64,000 nucleotides of DNA from Kryptolebias marmoratus (GCF_001649575.2 NC_051433.1:21496238-21560237), one strand, 5' to 3'; shown: positions 1-13,900, counted from the first letter of the stretch. Notes: a model not told the origin generated them from the sequence alone. Numbers and translations are program-made.

Positions 1-1510
1 TAATAGATCTCATCTGAAATTATTTGCCCAGGGGAGTGAAAGCATAGGAGTAATATCTGCTCACAACTTGAGGTACATTTCTTGCTCTTAGATCAATATT
101 CTTACATTAATTCCTCCTGGTTTTTTTTATTATTATTATTCATATATCTGGTGTGTAGATGTCTGGAAAAGTGGCCAAGTAAGATGAGCAGACTGTGATA
201 GATTTTATTCAGCAGGGAGAGAGAAGTGTTGTCTTTAAAGATAAACATTGGATTATGACAGATAAAGGAAGAAAATGCAAAGAGACACGACTGCAAGATC
301 AGGACAGTAATCAAGTGTGGCTGCAAAAATAAGAACCAGAAAGTTCAGGCTACATTCAATTCCTCTCTAGGAGTTTTACATTTTTAAAGTGAATGCCTGC
401 TCGACAGAATAAAGAGGACTCTGAATGCAGCTTCCTTCTTCAAGACTTTGTTGGGAATCTTTCCTGGAGCGCTAAAACCTTTATGAAGGACAAATAAGTT
501 AACTAATTCCACATTTCTGCTGGAAATATGACAGCCCTGATGGAAATCTTTCTAACTGAAACAGAATCAAGACCTGAGGCACAAAGTGGAAGGCCTGTTA
601 GTTCAGAAAATGTAAAAGCATCCCCACTAATTAGGCTAATGTACACACTATATGCCTCACACCTTTAATAACTATAGTTTCCGATGCCTTTTTTTACTCT
701 TTTGCGGATTCTCCTCCAAAGCCTGATTTGGTCATCTTATTCACACTCTGTAAGAAGCACAGACTTATTGGTTCCTCTGCTTTTTTATCCCCAAGTAAAG
801 AGATTCTTCATTTCTTTACGAGGTCACTGGCAGCAACCCGAGCAGGGCCATAAATAGTGTCCATCCCAGACGGGCTCGGTGTCTGTCAATATCCAGAAAG
901 TTCAAACACAACATCCGCACAGGAGCCCCACTGCTGACAGCAACTTGGCTTATAGAAGCAAACGCCACTGAAAAAATAAACAGTATTCATAAGACCTTTG
1001 GGGGTATTTTTGTGAATCCATTATTTTTACAGTCAACACCTCGGAGCTCAGTCAGTCATGGGCAGTCAGAGCGCAAGACTCAAGTCTAGCCTGATGTGTG
1101 GTGTTGTACTGCCCCCATGTGGCCTAGACTAGTCACTGTCATGCCTATAATTTTTAATTCAATTTGAGGTCATGCAACTTTATTATGATGACAGGGAACA
1201 CAGATCACTTTCTCCTTCTTACATCCAAACTCAGAAAACAATAAAACACCAAACAAAAAGCCATGTGGCATCAGCAGGAAGTGCTAAAACAGGAGGTTAG
1301 ACCTAAAAAAAAGATTGATTAAACTATGACAAATTAAACCATTGATGCTTGATGTGGCCTGCACAGAAAGGAACATGTTTAACTTTTTTTCTTTCAAAAT
1401 GTCTTTATTTCAAAATAGTATGCTTCTCTTCAAATTCAAATTGCAAACATTTCAAGCAAAGTCAAAAACTAAAGAGGTCACAATCAGATAAGCAGTGTTA
1501 TAGATAAACA
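1..1510. other. Intergenic sequence left of the first repeat
   Basis: I see no gene here. The longest open frames are under 80 codons and have no family resemblance or plausible splice partners. The sequence is AT-rich. It lies downstream of eogt, and the next gene is outside the window. Confidence 0.6.
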
Positions 1511-2289
1511 CAGTGCCTATAAAAAGTATTACTTCACCCCTTTTGATGTTTTATGTTTTTATTGCCATCATAAATCAACCATGGTCAATATAAATTGGCC
1601 TTTTTAAACAATATAAGAAAAAAAAAATACTTTTGTCAATGTTAAGTTTATAAATGTGACGGTGACTAAATGTGACTGTATACTTACCCCTTTAAAGTGA
1701 CAGTCTTAATTTGGCAAATGGCATGTGGAAGACCCTGTGGTCGAAGGTTTTCTTCAACAGAGTCTCTGTTTGCCACTCTCCCATAAAGCTCAGACAGGTG
1801 AAGAACCAGGACAACAGTCTCTCCCATCTGACCTGCTGAAGCCTGGACCTCCTTCAGAGAGCTCACAGGTGTCTCGGTGGTCTCTCTCACTATTCTCCTT
1901 CTTCATGATCACTCAGTTTGTGAGGACGACCTGCTCCTGGTAGATTTTTTTTTACATGTCCCATATTCCTTCCATCCCTTGATGGATTTAACAGAACTTT
2001 TTTCCATCCCTAACTTGTACTTTTCAATAATCTTTTCTTTTTTTAAAGGGAGTGAATATTTATGCAACATATTTTACATTATGTACATTACGTATTTTAC
2101 ATGTACATATTTTTATTTAATTGATATTACTCCCTGGAAATTTGATTTCATTTTGAAACTTGATTTTTTTCTATTTTATTTAATTTTTTATTTATGTAAA
2201 GAAGGCTAATTTATATTGGCCATGATGGATTTATGACAGCAATAAAAGCAGAAAACATTCAAAGGGGTGAATACTTTGTGTAGGCACTG
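1511..2289. mobile_element. Nonautonomous DNA transposon with long terminal inverted repeats
   Basis: The left end begins CAGTGCCTATAAAAAGTATT and the right end, read on the opposite strand, begins CAGTGCCTACACAAAGTATT. The two arms stay alignable for about 90 bp, both reaching a CAATATAAATT block. The 779-bp interior has no intact transposase, only short broken frames. Ends of the type CAGTGCCT...AAGTATTCACCCC are common in fish genomes as I recall, but I cannot assign a superfamily and I see no convincing target-site duplication. Confidence 0.8.
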
Positions 2290-3116
2290 TAAAACATCAC
2301 AGAGAGGCCCAAGCAAATAATCCGCAGATAATCTTCAGACTGCTTAAAGACACTCCTGTGTGTTCTATAAAGACCATTTTCATTCATATAAAACTCAAAA
2401 GGACTCAAAGGGGGTTAAAAACGCAGCAGACAGCAGCAGTCCTCTCATCATTTTACAAACTTGGCATGGAGTTTTCTTTTAAGTAAAATACAAAATAATT
2501 TGTGCCTGAACAAGAATCAGCATAAAACGCTATTTTAAAAAAGCTAACAACTGAAATTAGAATGAAATAAAAGAAAATCATGTAAATAAATGTCTTAAAA
2601 ACACCAAAAACAACACCAAAAAACAATACTAGAGTGTTAGGTTTAGAGTGTTAAACGTTACTTGCCCGTTACTTTTATTTTCTAGCAGTTCCTAATATTG
2701 ATGTGCATAAACAATTCACAAGCAGTGAATGGTGATTTCAAAATAAAACGCATTCTTTGCTTTTGGAGTGACACAGTCGTCCTCGATCGGTGACTTTTTA
2801 GAGGTTCAAGTGTTTGATGAGCAAAACTTAACCACATTATTTCTTTAAGACGAGCAGGAGTGTTGACGTACAGGGACTGATGATAACAAACACAAACAAA
2901 AAATTGTGCAAATCTATTAGTGCTCAGAGTATGTGTTGTGGATGACTCAGCTACTACCACACCAAATCTTACCTCAATATATGTGAAGTCCACTGAATTA
3001 TAACTATTTTTTGTCTGCTAAAGTCAATTCGCTGTGGCAGCTAAAAAAAAACAAACAATAAATAAATACAAATTTACCTGACAGTATTTCTGTTTATCGC
3101 TGTTTCATTTTTAAGA
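2290..3116. other. Intergenic sequence, nothing recognised
   Basis: AT-rich unique-looking sequence between two repeats. The open frames are short and lack any recognisable domain. Confidence 0.5.
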
Positions 3117-3325
3117 TATTGTGATGGTATTCATCTATCCATCCGTTTATTTTCTGCCTATCTGTGGTTGGGTCTTGGCCTCTCCATGGTGACAGTTTCC
3201 AGCGCTTCCTGAGGGATCCAAAGGTGTTCCCCGGCCAGAGAGAAGAGATAATTCCTCTCAGCGAGCTCTGGGTCTGCCTTGGGCTCTCTTCCAGGAACCC
3301 TTCAATAGGAGGTGTCCCGAATTGT
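3117..3325 (-). mobile_element. 3' end fragment of a non-LTR retrotransposon
   Basis: Read on the minus strand, this resembles the C-terminal coding end and tail that fish LINEs of the Rex/L2 type leave behind. It has a degenerate 'GNTFGS...RWK' tract followed by a GGATGGAT-type tail (on the plus strand ATCTATCCATCCG near 3137). It is 5'-truncated and frame-disrupted. The family assignment is from memory of the motif order. Confidence 0.55.
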
Positions 3326-4124
3326 GCCTTCACAGGGAAAAAACAAATAAAATAATGAATTTACCACGTTTGTTACCTGCGATCCTACGTGGGAAACCAT
3401 GTGACCAAATGGACACGTGACAAAAATCCCACAGACAGCAAAACATGCTTCACATGTTAATTTGACACGTTTTCACGAGTAAAACCGTGTGATTTACCAC
3501 AGGTGAAGTTCATGTAGTGTTTCTGTAGGGTGATAATATCAATAACATGAGATATTTTTGCCATTTTAATTATACAATAAAAATCTTTTGCCCGACTAAT
3601 TGCAGTGAAACATGTTGTGAAACCAACAGAGTACAAGTACACACTATTAGACCGGTCTACAGTGGGTGGGCTCAGAAAATGCAGTTTGACTGTCAGCAGC
3701 TCCCATCAACGTGACACTGATCAAATCAGACAAGATGTCGCATGTGAAGGTACGCCGCAACAGCTGCTCATTTGCTAACTTTGACGACATGGAATGAAGT
3801 AGCCGCAGCGAGGTAATGAAGAAACATGGGAGACATCTTATTACTCTCCAGCTGCTTCAACTGCTCACACTCTTTAACTGATCTGACACTAATAAAGATA
3901 GTAAAAGCGATTCAAACATTAGGTGTCACCACACTGCTTTATTTGATCTTGATCTATCAAACGAGCAGACAGGCGGTGACAAATATGGCAGAGTGTGGCT
4001 GGGATGCGCCGAACAATGAGGGAACTTTTAAGAATGTAGTTAAAATCGCTCTGCCAACATGGAACACGGACAGGTCTTTTTCATGTGAAAACAGCAGGGT
4101 TTTCCTCAGACACTCACAGATGCT
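3326..4124. other. eogt 3' UTR and flank
   Basis: No independent gene is seen. The right part should be eogt 3' UTR. A minus-strand AATAAA lies at 3938-3943, about 180 nt after the stop codon. The short open frame at 3826-4128 has no recognisable feature and overlaps the eogt stop codon in antisense. Confidence 0.5.
3938..3943 (-). promoter_or_regulatory. Candidate eogt polyadenylation signal
   Basis: TTTATT on the plus strand reads AATAAA on the transcript strand, 182 nt beyond the eogt stop codon. It is the first canonical hexamer I noticed downstream. Cleavage-site use is not shown. Confidence 0.5.
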
Positions 4125-4872
4125 CTAAAGTTCATCGTGACGGGTCCCACGCTGCCATTTGGGATGATGTGTGACGTAATCAGCTGCCTCCAACACAATA
4201 CGCATGAACTCCCTCACATCAAAGGAGTAGTTAGTAAACTTAGGATGGTCCCCAAGGGTAGGATGGTGACCCTAAATAAAATATGAAAATTACATATGAG
4301 GAGGTATAACTTTGCACATTTTCAGCGTGTTTCATATGATTGCACATAATGAACCATGTGTTTGAGTTCAGAGGGTCTCAGCTGAGCTCCTGGGCAGCCA
4401 GCGGCTTGTGCGGGAGGTTGCCTACCTTGTCCTGTGGGAACACTTTGTCCATTTTCTGCCAAGTCACATACTGAATGCCCCGCAGACGAGCCAAATCTTG
4501 ATAGCAGCTCTCATCCTGACAGTTATATCTGAAAAGGACAGATGCAGACACTCATCTCTGATTCTCTTCTGCCTGCCACTCAATCTTGCCCTCAATCTTC
4601 CTTTTTTCCATCTCTCTCATTGTATGTGCTTCGCTCTTTTGTGTCATTCACGAAAAAAAATCCACGCCACACGGGCAGCCGCGCACATTCACACGCACAC
4701 GTTCCGATGAGCTTCCCTGCCAAGGCTCGCCAGGTGTGATGAACGCCTGATTAATTAGGCAGTTTTTCACATTCGTACACCAAGTGGTTGAGTGGTACTT
4801 TAAAAGCAGGATGCCGCCAAAGCGACTGGTCTGTTCTGTGCTCCACAGCCTCTCCTGATGTTGAGTCTCTCG

Positions 4873-4914
<42 letters not shown>

Positions 4915-7900
4915 AACAAAAAAACTGCCACTCACAGCTCAAAGATGACAGCCCAGTCAGGGAGGAAGAGTAGGTGAGTGAGACCGGCCCCGTGCATACC
5001 GATGAAAATGTCAGAGTTGTGGGTGATCCTCAGTTGCTCAAGGAAGGGAATGTCCCTGAAAGACATATGTGGAGTTACGCATCTCTCATTTATTTCTAAA
5101 CACAACTGTCCCATCTCTGAACGATGTAAGCAATCCATAACTCACTTGTATTTGTAGTCCACCACATTGACCTCCAGCAGAGGCACAGTCTTGAGGGCAT
5201 TTACGAGCTGTAAAAGAAAAAAAAAACAAAAAAAACAAACAAGGGGACATGTTCTGTGATCAATGAGAGTGCAAACAAATATGGGCAGTGACTTTATAAA
5301 TCACAATCTTTTTCTACTTGCACTGTTTATAGCAAATAAGATTTTAAATAGGCACTTAACGGAGGTAGACGGCAAATCAATGACAGGGGGAGGTGCAGGG
5401 GATGGGGGAGTAGAAAAGCTGCATGCATTAAGGGAGAAGAAGAGAAGGAGGCAGGAAGAGGAAGAAAGAAGAACCACATGACGAGAGAGAAGTGAAAGAT
5501 AAAATAGGGGAGGAAGAAAGGGGGTTGAAGTCACCTCCACCTGGTTAAGTATTCTTCTGTATTCTGTGCTGCGCGCCAGCAGGGTGACACGAACACGCCC
5601 CTCCTGAAAACAACAGTGAACCCAATAATCAATCAGCCAAGGACACAAAAGATAGGCTGCTTGGAAAAACATGCCGCTAATTCAGAATCGCCCGAATAAT
5701 TCTACATCAAACGTTTCTTATAAACAGCAAAGCGGACGGAGGAAAATGTCTGAATTCACATTAAAAAAATCATTTCTATAGCAGAAACCTTTTTTTTCCC
5801 CTTCCAACTCCTCTCCTAGTAGTTTGAACAGCCAGTGAACAGATTACTTTTGTTTCTGCAGTCTCTACTGCCACCTAGTGTTCAGAAAGTGTATGCAAGT
5901 GTTGTAACAAAAGGGAACGAGCAACAGAAATCATACAAAATCAAAATTAGGTCAGCACAATTACAATAACCCATTGCAGTGAAGACCCGAATTACACAAC
6001 CGAGCAGCAAAATGAACATTTTCATCAGGTACTGATCTAATTTCTAATATCTGACAAAAATAAACAGAAAAGTGCCACAGTAAGACCACAGTGATTATGC
6101 GAGAAGATAACAGAGGATAACAAGGTGAATAACTAGTACACAATAGAGGATAGCAGCAGCGTGAGTCACTCTTTAGGAAAAAAAAAGGGTGATTGTCTAA
6201 CTGATTCCATAAATCTAATGATAAAAGAAGGAGCTGGAGAGAGGGTCATGACCAACGAGACCACTTATACAGCTGCTGGTATCATCAGCAGCCTCATGTT
6301 TCACTGCAAAGCCTCTTAGCATGAATAGCCAATGAGCTGCTCCAGACGAAGGAAGAGGTTATCGGGATGCTGCCACTTGTCATCACTTTAAACTGGGCAT
6401 CTTAAAGAACTGACAGTGTACTGATGCATGTGTGATTTTAATACTGGAATACTTATGCGGTAACAGTTACCCAAATTTATCATTAAGATCCCTGATCTAC
6501 AAAGAAATGTGGGAGTAGGGAACAACAGCTGCTTCCACTGCTCTCTTACATCTCACAGTTTACGATCTTCACACAAGTGTCTGAAGCCTACAACACAACA
6601 ACCTGATGCTCAGGAACTCAAGCTTGGTAAAAAACTCCTAACTTAACAGTTTTTAGCAGCAGGTTTGATACAGCAGAGAACATTTTTTGTGGAATACAGT
6701 CCTTTCAGCATATAAAAAAACTCTGTTTGATAAGTTAAATGCATTATTTACAATGATCATCATCTGCCACTGAAGGCAATGGTGCAGGGGTGTCAAACCC
6801 AGTGATGCAAGGGGGCCAAAATTAAAAAATTGGTCCTAGCCAAGGGCCAATCACGATCAATATTTATTAAAAATTACATAAATCAACCTTGGTATTAGAA
6901 GAATTATGTCAAATTATTTATATAGAAATATCAATGACCTTTTCCCAGTTACAGATTATACAGAATTTAGAGCAAACAAACTTTAATGAACACAGACAAA
7001 TAGATCAAACTTCAAAAAGCACATCATTAGCAGTCATTTCATACGCCTCACTCAGCTTTTAAATGAATTTTTTAACATTAAAACAGATTTTTTTAAAAAG
7101 CCATCAACAAAAACCTGATCATACAGAAATTAAAACCATATATTGCTGGCTTATAAGTCACTGTCAAGAGAAAACTTCACTAATTAGGCTCAGTTTTTTT
7201 TAAGCACAATAAGAATCAGAAACTTGATCTATCCCAGACTAGAGGGCCGGACCTAATGAAATCTAACCGTTATCTTATGGGCCGGATAAAATGTTACAGA
7301 GGGCCTGATCTGGCCCGCGGGCCTTGAGTTTGACACGTGTGCAAAAGTGGAATATGGTTTTGCCTGTGTCTGTTTGTCTGTACTGTTCGCAAAATAACTC
7401 ATGAACCACTGGACAGATTTTAATGAAACTCTCAGTAATTAATCACTGGATGTACATCTACAACTGATGAGTTTTTGGAGTTAACCCAATTCAAGATGGA
7501 CCCCAGAGCTAATCAACCTTAGGCAGCACAAAAATGATCTAATCTACAGATACTGAGCTAAAGTTTGAGGTGGTAGTAGCTGGGAGTCATCTTCAATACA
7601 TACTATTCTTGCAAGATCTTGCAATATTGCATGGGATCCCGCATAATATCATTTACAAGGTTTGACTAAAATTACTATAACTGTCACTTCTCACCAAAAG
7701 ATAATTTTAGACTAACACTCAGGCATGAAAGGCGGTGGGTGCTATGCATTCCTCGAAGAATGCTAAGCCTTTATTCCTTGAAGATGGTATCCCTACCTTC
7801 AGTCCATCCTGAAAGATGTTCAGCCGATGCAGAACGTGCTGAGAGAAAGCCCTGAACATTCCTTCTGTGTAGCAATCAGAGACCTGCAATCAACACAAAA

Positions 7901-10900
7901 CGTGACGGGTTCATTTCCTTCCCACATACAGTTCACTCTTCATATGTTCAGTAGCAATCATTTATAATAAAGACACATATTGTCATAATAAGGAATATTT
8001 CTTATAAAGAAAATGTCTTTACAAGCTGAAAGAAAAAAATTGAAGGCTAATTGATTCTGACCACAGCATTGGATGCAGGTGAAAAACATATTCAGGAGTA
8101 GGAATTAGACAACTGTCAACATATTTCCTTGTCTCCAGGAAATGAATTTTATATGCGCCAGTGTATTTCTCATACTCAGACTCCTGCAGAGCAGTTCTAA
8201 ATGTGAACACATGAATATAAACATGACATATCCGGGAACGATAATCAGCATCAGCTTGAGGCTGACCGAGCAATGTTTCACAGCTCAAGGCTGGAGCCAC
8301 GAGACAACACATATTTATATGGTATCATCTTTATAGTCATTACCTTGGAATTATCATTTAAATAACCTAAGCACACTGGCTCCTGCTGATGTTTTGAATG
8401 CATCACATAAATGCTGGTCATAAATAGGATGTTTTTCACTGAACTGGATATAATTGTGCTTGTGGTGAAAATAGACCAATGAATAAATATAAAAATTGTA
8501 TAAAAATTAAAATCCCAGACGGTGCTTCCATTTTGGGAACTGTCGCATGTGAAATGGAACAGTGTGTGTTTGTTGTATATTTATGGCTGTGTGGAGGAAA
8601 AAAAAAAGTTTAAATTGACTAAAACTGAGTTGTACAAACAACAGCTCACGCTGTCATCTTTATGATGATTTAAAGAACATGAAGGCTTAATAAACTTTTT
8701 TATGTAACACTGACTGATTCATTTTCCAGTGTCTGTTTCTCCAAAGGTATACTTGGTTATTATGTGTCTTTAAATCAAATGAAATTCAAAATCAATTAAT
8801 AATTACACTTATGACTTTACTCTTAGCAAACATTTATTGGGATGACGTAAGATCTTAAAGATGCTTACTATCTCTGAGATATGAGGAACAAGATTAGTGA
8901 CCAGTGACCAGTGAAAGGTCTCTGCAGAGAGTATTTTCACAGTCTTAAATTTTGATTTATCATTGATAGACAAAGCACTAAAAGCAAAGAAAAATGACTA
9001 TACTCCTTCACAACTGAAGCCATACAATGGAAGTTGCCAAACAGAATTTTTATATAAATAAATTGTTTATCATGTGGTGTACATGTAATAAACAAGTAAT
9101 GAAGGAGTGTTTCTCTGTTGTCGCTGCATAAAGGTAAACCTCGATCATAAAGTCTCAGTCTACAAGGATTTTTTTTAATAACTTGGTGATTTTATTTTAT
9201 CAGATAATTGTAGGAAGGTAAGAGGAACAATCTTTATTTCTGAATGTTTTTAGACAATGTTTTGAATTCTGTACTTGAGTGGTATAGACAACTGAAAGTA
9301 AACACTTTTATTCTATTATTCTGACAGGTTGATTCTTCAAAATTCACCAAAAACACAATAAGTAAAACACACGCATGTATGTACTGTATGTGTGAAGGAT
9401 AAATTACCAGAGGTGTGTTGTAAAAAAGTCCATATCTCATTCTTGGCAGAAGGGAGAAGAAGCAATCTTTGAAACAAACCTATTGAAAAATGAGAATAGA
9501 TCAAAAAAGGCAGCCATTCAAAACACAATATTTTAAGAGGTTGTTTTTGTGGTTAAAAAACCCCCAGTAATATGTGGTAATATGTGTATTTAATTAAAGT
9601 ATTTGCTTTCAAAGGGACTGACAAACTTGACATGCTGGTGTAGATTCTCAGACATCCAGGACATGGCAAATCGAAACTAACCCTAACCCAAAACAACTGG
9701 GCTTCTAATCTGTAGCTGAAGATTTTTTGCTTCCCATCCCGGAAGTTTTCTCAGTTCAAAACGTATTTTCCGGTCTATAAGGCGCACTTACAAGCCTTCA
9801 GTTTCTCAAAAAACAACAGTGCACCTTATAATCCGGAGCGCCTTATATATGTAAGAAGTCGTAATGTTTTAATACGACTTTGGTATACTACAAAGCCGCA
9901 CCGCTTGCAGCATCAAGGCTCAGTTAAAGTCGCTTTTTGTAGCGTTATGAATAATGTTTTCACTGATTGACTGATTGAACCTTTACCAAACTGTGATCTC
10001 CCAGTGTGTACCAAACAAAGACTTATGTGTCACGTTACACCCTTAAATTATATATTTCTTATCTGTTACACATGTTTAGTTGAATTCACTCACTGCTACA
10101 AACAAACTTCGAGAGTAGAAATAAATTTAAAGGACTTTTATAGGCTACTAATAAATAATTAAGAGTGCCTTATGGAGGAGTAAAACAGAAATGAGGTTGC
10201 ACCCACTCTTTTAGAGTCATAAGTCTTCAAATGGATGATGTCAAACTCTGTAAAGGCTCTCCATGTTTCACTGAACAGGTCCCCATAACCATAATAACTC
10301 TGGGAAAAGATGCAGAAAAGAAGAAAAGAAGAAAATTACTTGATCTACCATTCAAACAGACACTCTCTATCAACATAAAAAGTTTTGTTTGTTATTGATA
10401 AACAAATAAAAACATAAACAATTACAAAATGTAATAATCTTTTAACATTGAAGTGCAGATTAAGTGATAAAGTGCAGATTAAACACACTGTCCTTAAAGT
10501 GATTTGTGATGACAAACTGAATTTGATAAGCTATATTTTATTAATTGTCCAGTTTCTGCTACTTAATCATAAAAATACAGTGAACTAAAAAGTCTACTTG
10601 TTGATAAAACGGTATGGGGAGATTGGTACCCACCGTATCCCACATGACAATGTTGACGTCTGTGTTGAAGGAATTATTAATGTGCTGGGAGATGTAGAGA
10701 TTGACAAAATCGCAGAAATGGTGGTACATGTTCACCCCTGTTAGAAAGAAAAAAACAAGTATTATGTGTACCATAATACTGAGCCAGAAAGAAAGAAGAA
10801 AACACTCTGGACTTTCAAAATTCAATCAGTTTTAGTAAAGTCCTTAGTGGACTGACAGCTGTTACATACTGTGAACATAGAATGACTGATGAAGCACCTT

Positions 10901-13900
10901 TTGTTTTTAGCATCAATCTAAGTTTGCACAGATAAACAAAAGTAGTATTTTGTTTTTTGTATTCTGTATTAAAAGTAAAAATTTCCTAAACTGAGTCAGA
11001 CAAATCTTTATTACTCACCAGCATCAAGTTTCATAAAAACAGTGGGTTTTTCAATAATGATGTCACAATGTCCATCTTTTATTGGATGGAAGTCCAGTTC
11101 TGTGTATGTCTGCAGTTCAGCATACCTTTAAAAAACCAATGTACAAAGTTAACTGTTTGAATCTAAAGATAAAAAAGGTGCAAATAAGAATAAAAGGAAT
11201 GAAATGGGCAAAATAAAAAGATTTTCTTGTTTAAAAAAATCATTTAGATTTTCTTACATTATCAAATCTGTGTGAATAAAATGAATCCTGTTATAGGGTA
11301 CGAAAAAAATCTATGCTTTTATGATCTATGATTGTATTACCTATTGTACAATATTATGAAACAGCTAAGTGATGTGCAATTAAAAAAGCACAAATACAAA
11401 TATGTGTCTTAAAAATCTATTAACTCTGTCATTTGCAAAGTGGGGTACACAATACATAAAATGGAAAAATGGTATATGACTACAATATCTAGAGAAACTC
11501 AGAGTCTAAGATGACACTGTGCTTACTCTAACCACCATTCATTTAAATTGGTGTGTTTGTTTGACAAAACAAAAAAAGGAAAAAAACAATTACTTTCTAA
11601 AGTTCTTAAACAGTTACCGTACAAATTCATTTAGTGTTTTCCAGCTTTGCCTTGAATTGCAATGATTCCAACAAATACTAAACATGTTAAAACCGACATA
11701 TTACGACAGAATAGCAATCTCACAGTTCCCTGTTGGTCTAGACGCCAGGATGTGGCGCTTTCACCACGAGGAAGTTTCAGGGAAACTGCTCACCAATGTT
11801 TGAGCTGTTAATACTGCATGATGAGGACACTGAACACACATGACTGTTCCCTGGTGGTCTAGTAGCTAGGATTCGGCGCTTTCACCGCCGCGGCCTGGGT
11901 TCGATTCCCGGTCAGGGAAACTTCCTTGTGTTTTTTGCCCAGTCTTTACAAAAACAAACTGATCTTGGCTTTAACAAAACATTGCAGTGATTTACTGTCT
12001 TTGTAATGTGGTAAAATCACTCAACTTGTTGAGCATCAGGAAAACAATTGTGGACAGAAGCTTTAAGATGACCAGCTTAAGAGTGCATCTTGATTTCTCA
12101 GACTAGTTTGAATCAACATGGATGTNNNNNNNNNNNNNNNNNNNNNNNNNNNNNNNNNNNNNNNNNNNNNNNNNNNNNNNNNNNNNNNNNNNNNNNNNNN
12201 NNNNNNNNNNNNNNNNNNNNNNNNNATATATGAGTTTTAAATTAGGTTTTTCTCATGAAATCAAGCAACCAATGATCCTGTTGTCGGGGCAAACACCCCA
12301 GATTAAGGTTTTGGCTAGTACAAATACTGTACTATCATTTGTGTTGATTTGTTGTTCCTTACCAAGACTGCAACGGACTCTTGTGATCTCCTTCAGCAGC
12401 AAGTGCATGCCTATTTAGCTGGCAGTGTCCACCAATTTCACCAGTATGAGTGAAGTCCTCCTTATACCTGTAGTGTAAGCATTGTTAAGATTTAAATCAC
12501 TTTTATTAGTGAGAGCAAAGTAATTCCTTTGTAACATTTAATTGCACTGACCTCTCATGACTTCTACGTGGCTTTCGCAAGTCAAGGTAAAGATTTGTTG
12601 CTCTGCAGAATCTAGTATGACTACTGCATCTTAATGATGAGTCACCCTGGGGGGGGGGGGGATGACAGGACATAGTTCACGTTTATCTTAAGTCTGTACC
12701 TTACAGTTTGGCACTTTCTGAACAGTAAAATATTTTTGCGTCAATTGTCTTTCAACTCTAATGCCGGACAGCATGTCTATTTCTGCCTGCTGTTCCTTCC
12801 TGTTGACTCGGGAGGTCCCTGGGAACTGAGGAAATGAGCAGACTTACTGGCTTGTCTGGCTTGCAAAGTGTTTTGAGTTCGGCGATTCGCTCTTTGACGT
12901 AACCAAAATCCGCCTGCTTCCAGAAAAGTTCCCGAGCTGCATCCAGTGACTGGACCCTAATGGATTGCACATTTAGGCAGATCAGCAAAACAACTACAAT
13001 AAGGTACCATCGGTGAAGCACAGTACATAAAAGTACATCTAAAATGCAAAATGTTGATGGAGAACTTATGGTAATTATTATAGCCTATTGAATGTTCAAC
13101 ACATTATGAAGGCCTACTTAGAGAATAGAAAATAAATATATTAACTGATAAAGTACTTTGTGTTTGAATGTGATATGAGAGAAATTACCATCCGGAGTCA
13201 GCTTTGGTACAAACAGGGTAGCTGAAGCGTTTCTTTGAATCGCAGTTCTTCTCATAACCCCAGCAGACAGACTGACTCTGCAGCGCATCCTGTCGTTAAA
13301 AACAGTGTCATTCTACACAGGTGTTTGTAGCTATTTGTATATCAGCGTGCATACGAAGTCAAAATGTGGCACAAGCTTACTATTTAATCATTTACTTTTT
13401 TTTTTCAAATTTACACAAAAAATAAGAGGGGCAATTATTACCTACTCGGTTTACAGACCCAACGGAGCTAAGAGACTTTTCATTTTGAACACAACAATAA
13501 AAATGCAAAAACTTTTTTTTTCTCAAACCAAATCCAGTTGCTGCAAATGGCCTTTAGGCCAGCAGGGGGCCCCCAAGAGCACTTCAATTCTCTCATAAGG
13601 AAGGTTGACCAAATGGTCTAATTTACAGTATTTGGAACAACAGAAGAAAATGTACATAGTTAGATATTTATGTTAATGGAGTAATAATTTAATCCCACTA
13701 ATTCATTAATCAGTGGGCTACTTTAGTCTGAGCTGGCTCACAGTATGTGCACAGTGTGCCTCTTGGTAATCAGGACTCAACAAGTGATTGCCAATTTCCT
13801 GTGACTGCTTGTGAACGCAACACTAAACTTGGCCCCTCCTAGCCTGCTGCAGATGGATTCCAAAGCTGTAAAACATGCACGGTTAAATTGACAAGTCAGA

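Noticed and set aside
1684..2209. Short frames inside the TIR element as a transposase
   Set aside because: They are broken, on opposite strands and under 115 codons. At most they are a decayed remnant.
4881..4911. Tandem repeat as a CRISPR-like array
   Set aside because: It is a plain dinucleotide microsatellite in a vertebrate intron with no spacers.
12122..12418. Open frame reading through the N gap
   Set aside because: The first third is undetermined sequence, so the frame is meaningless.
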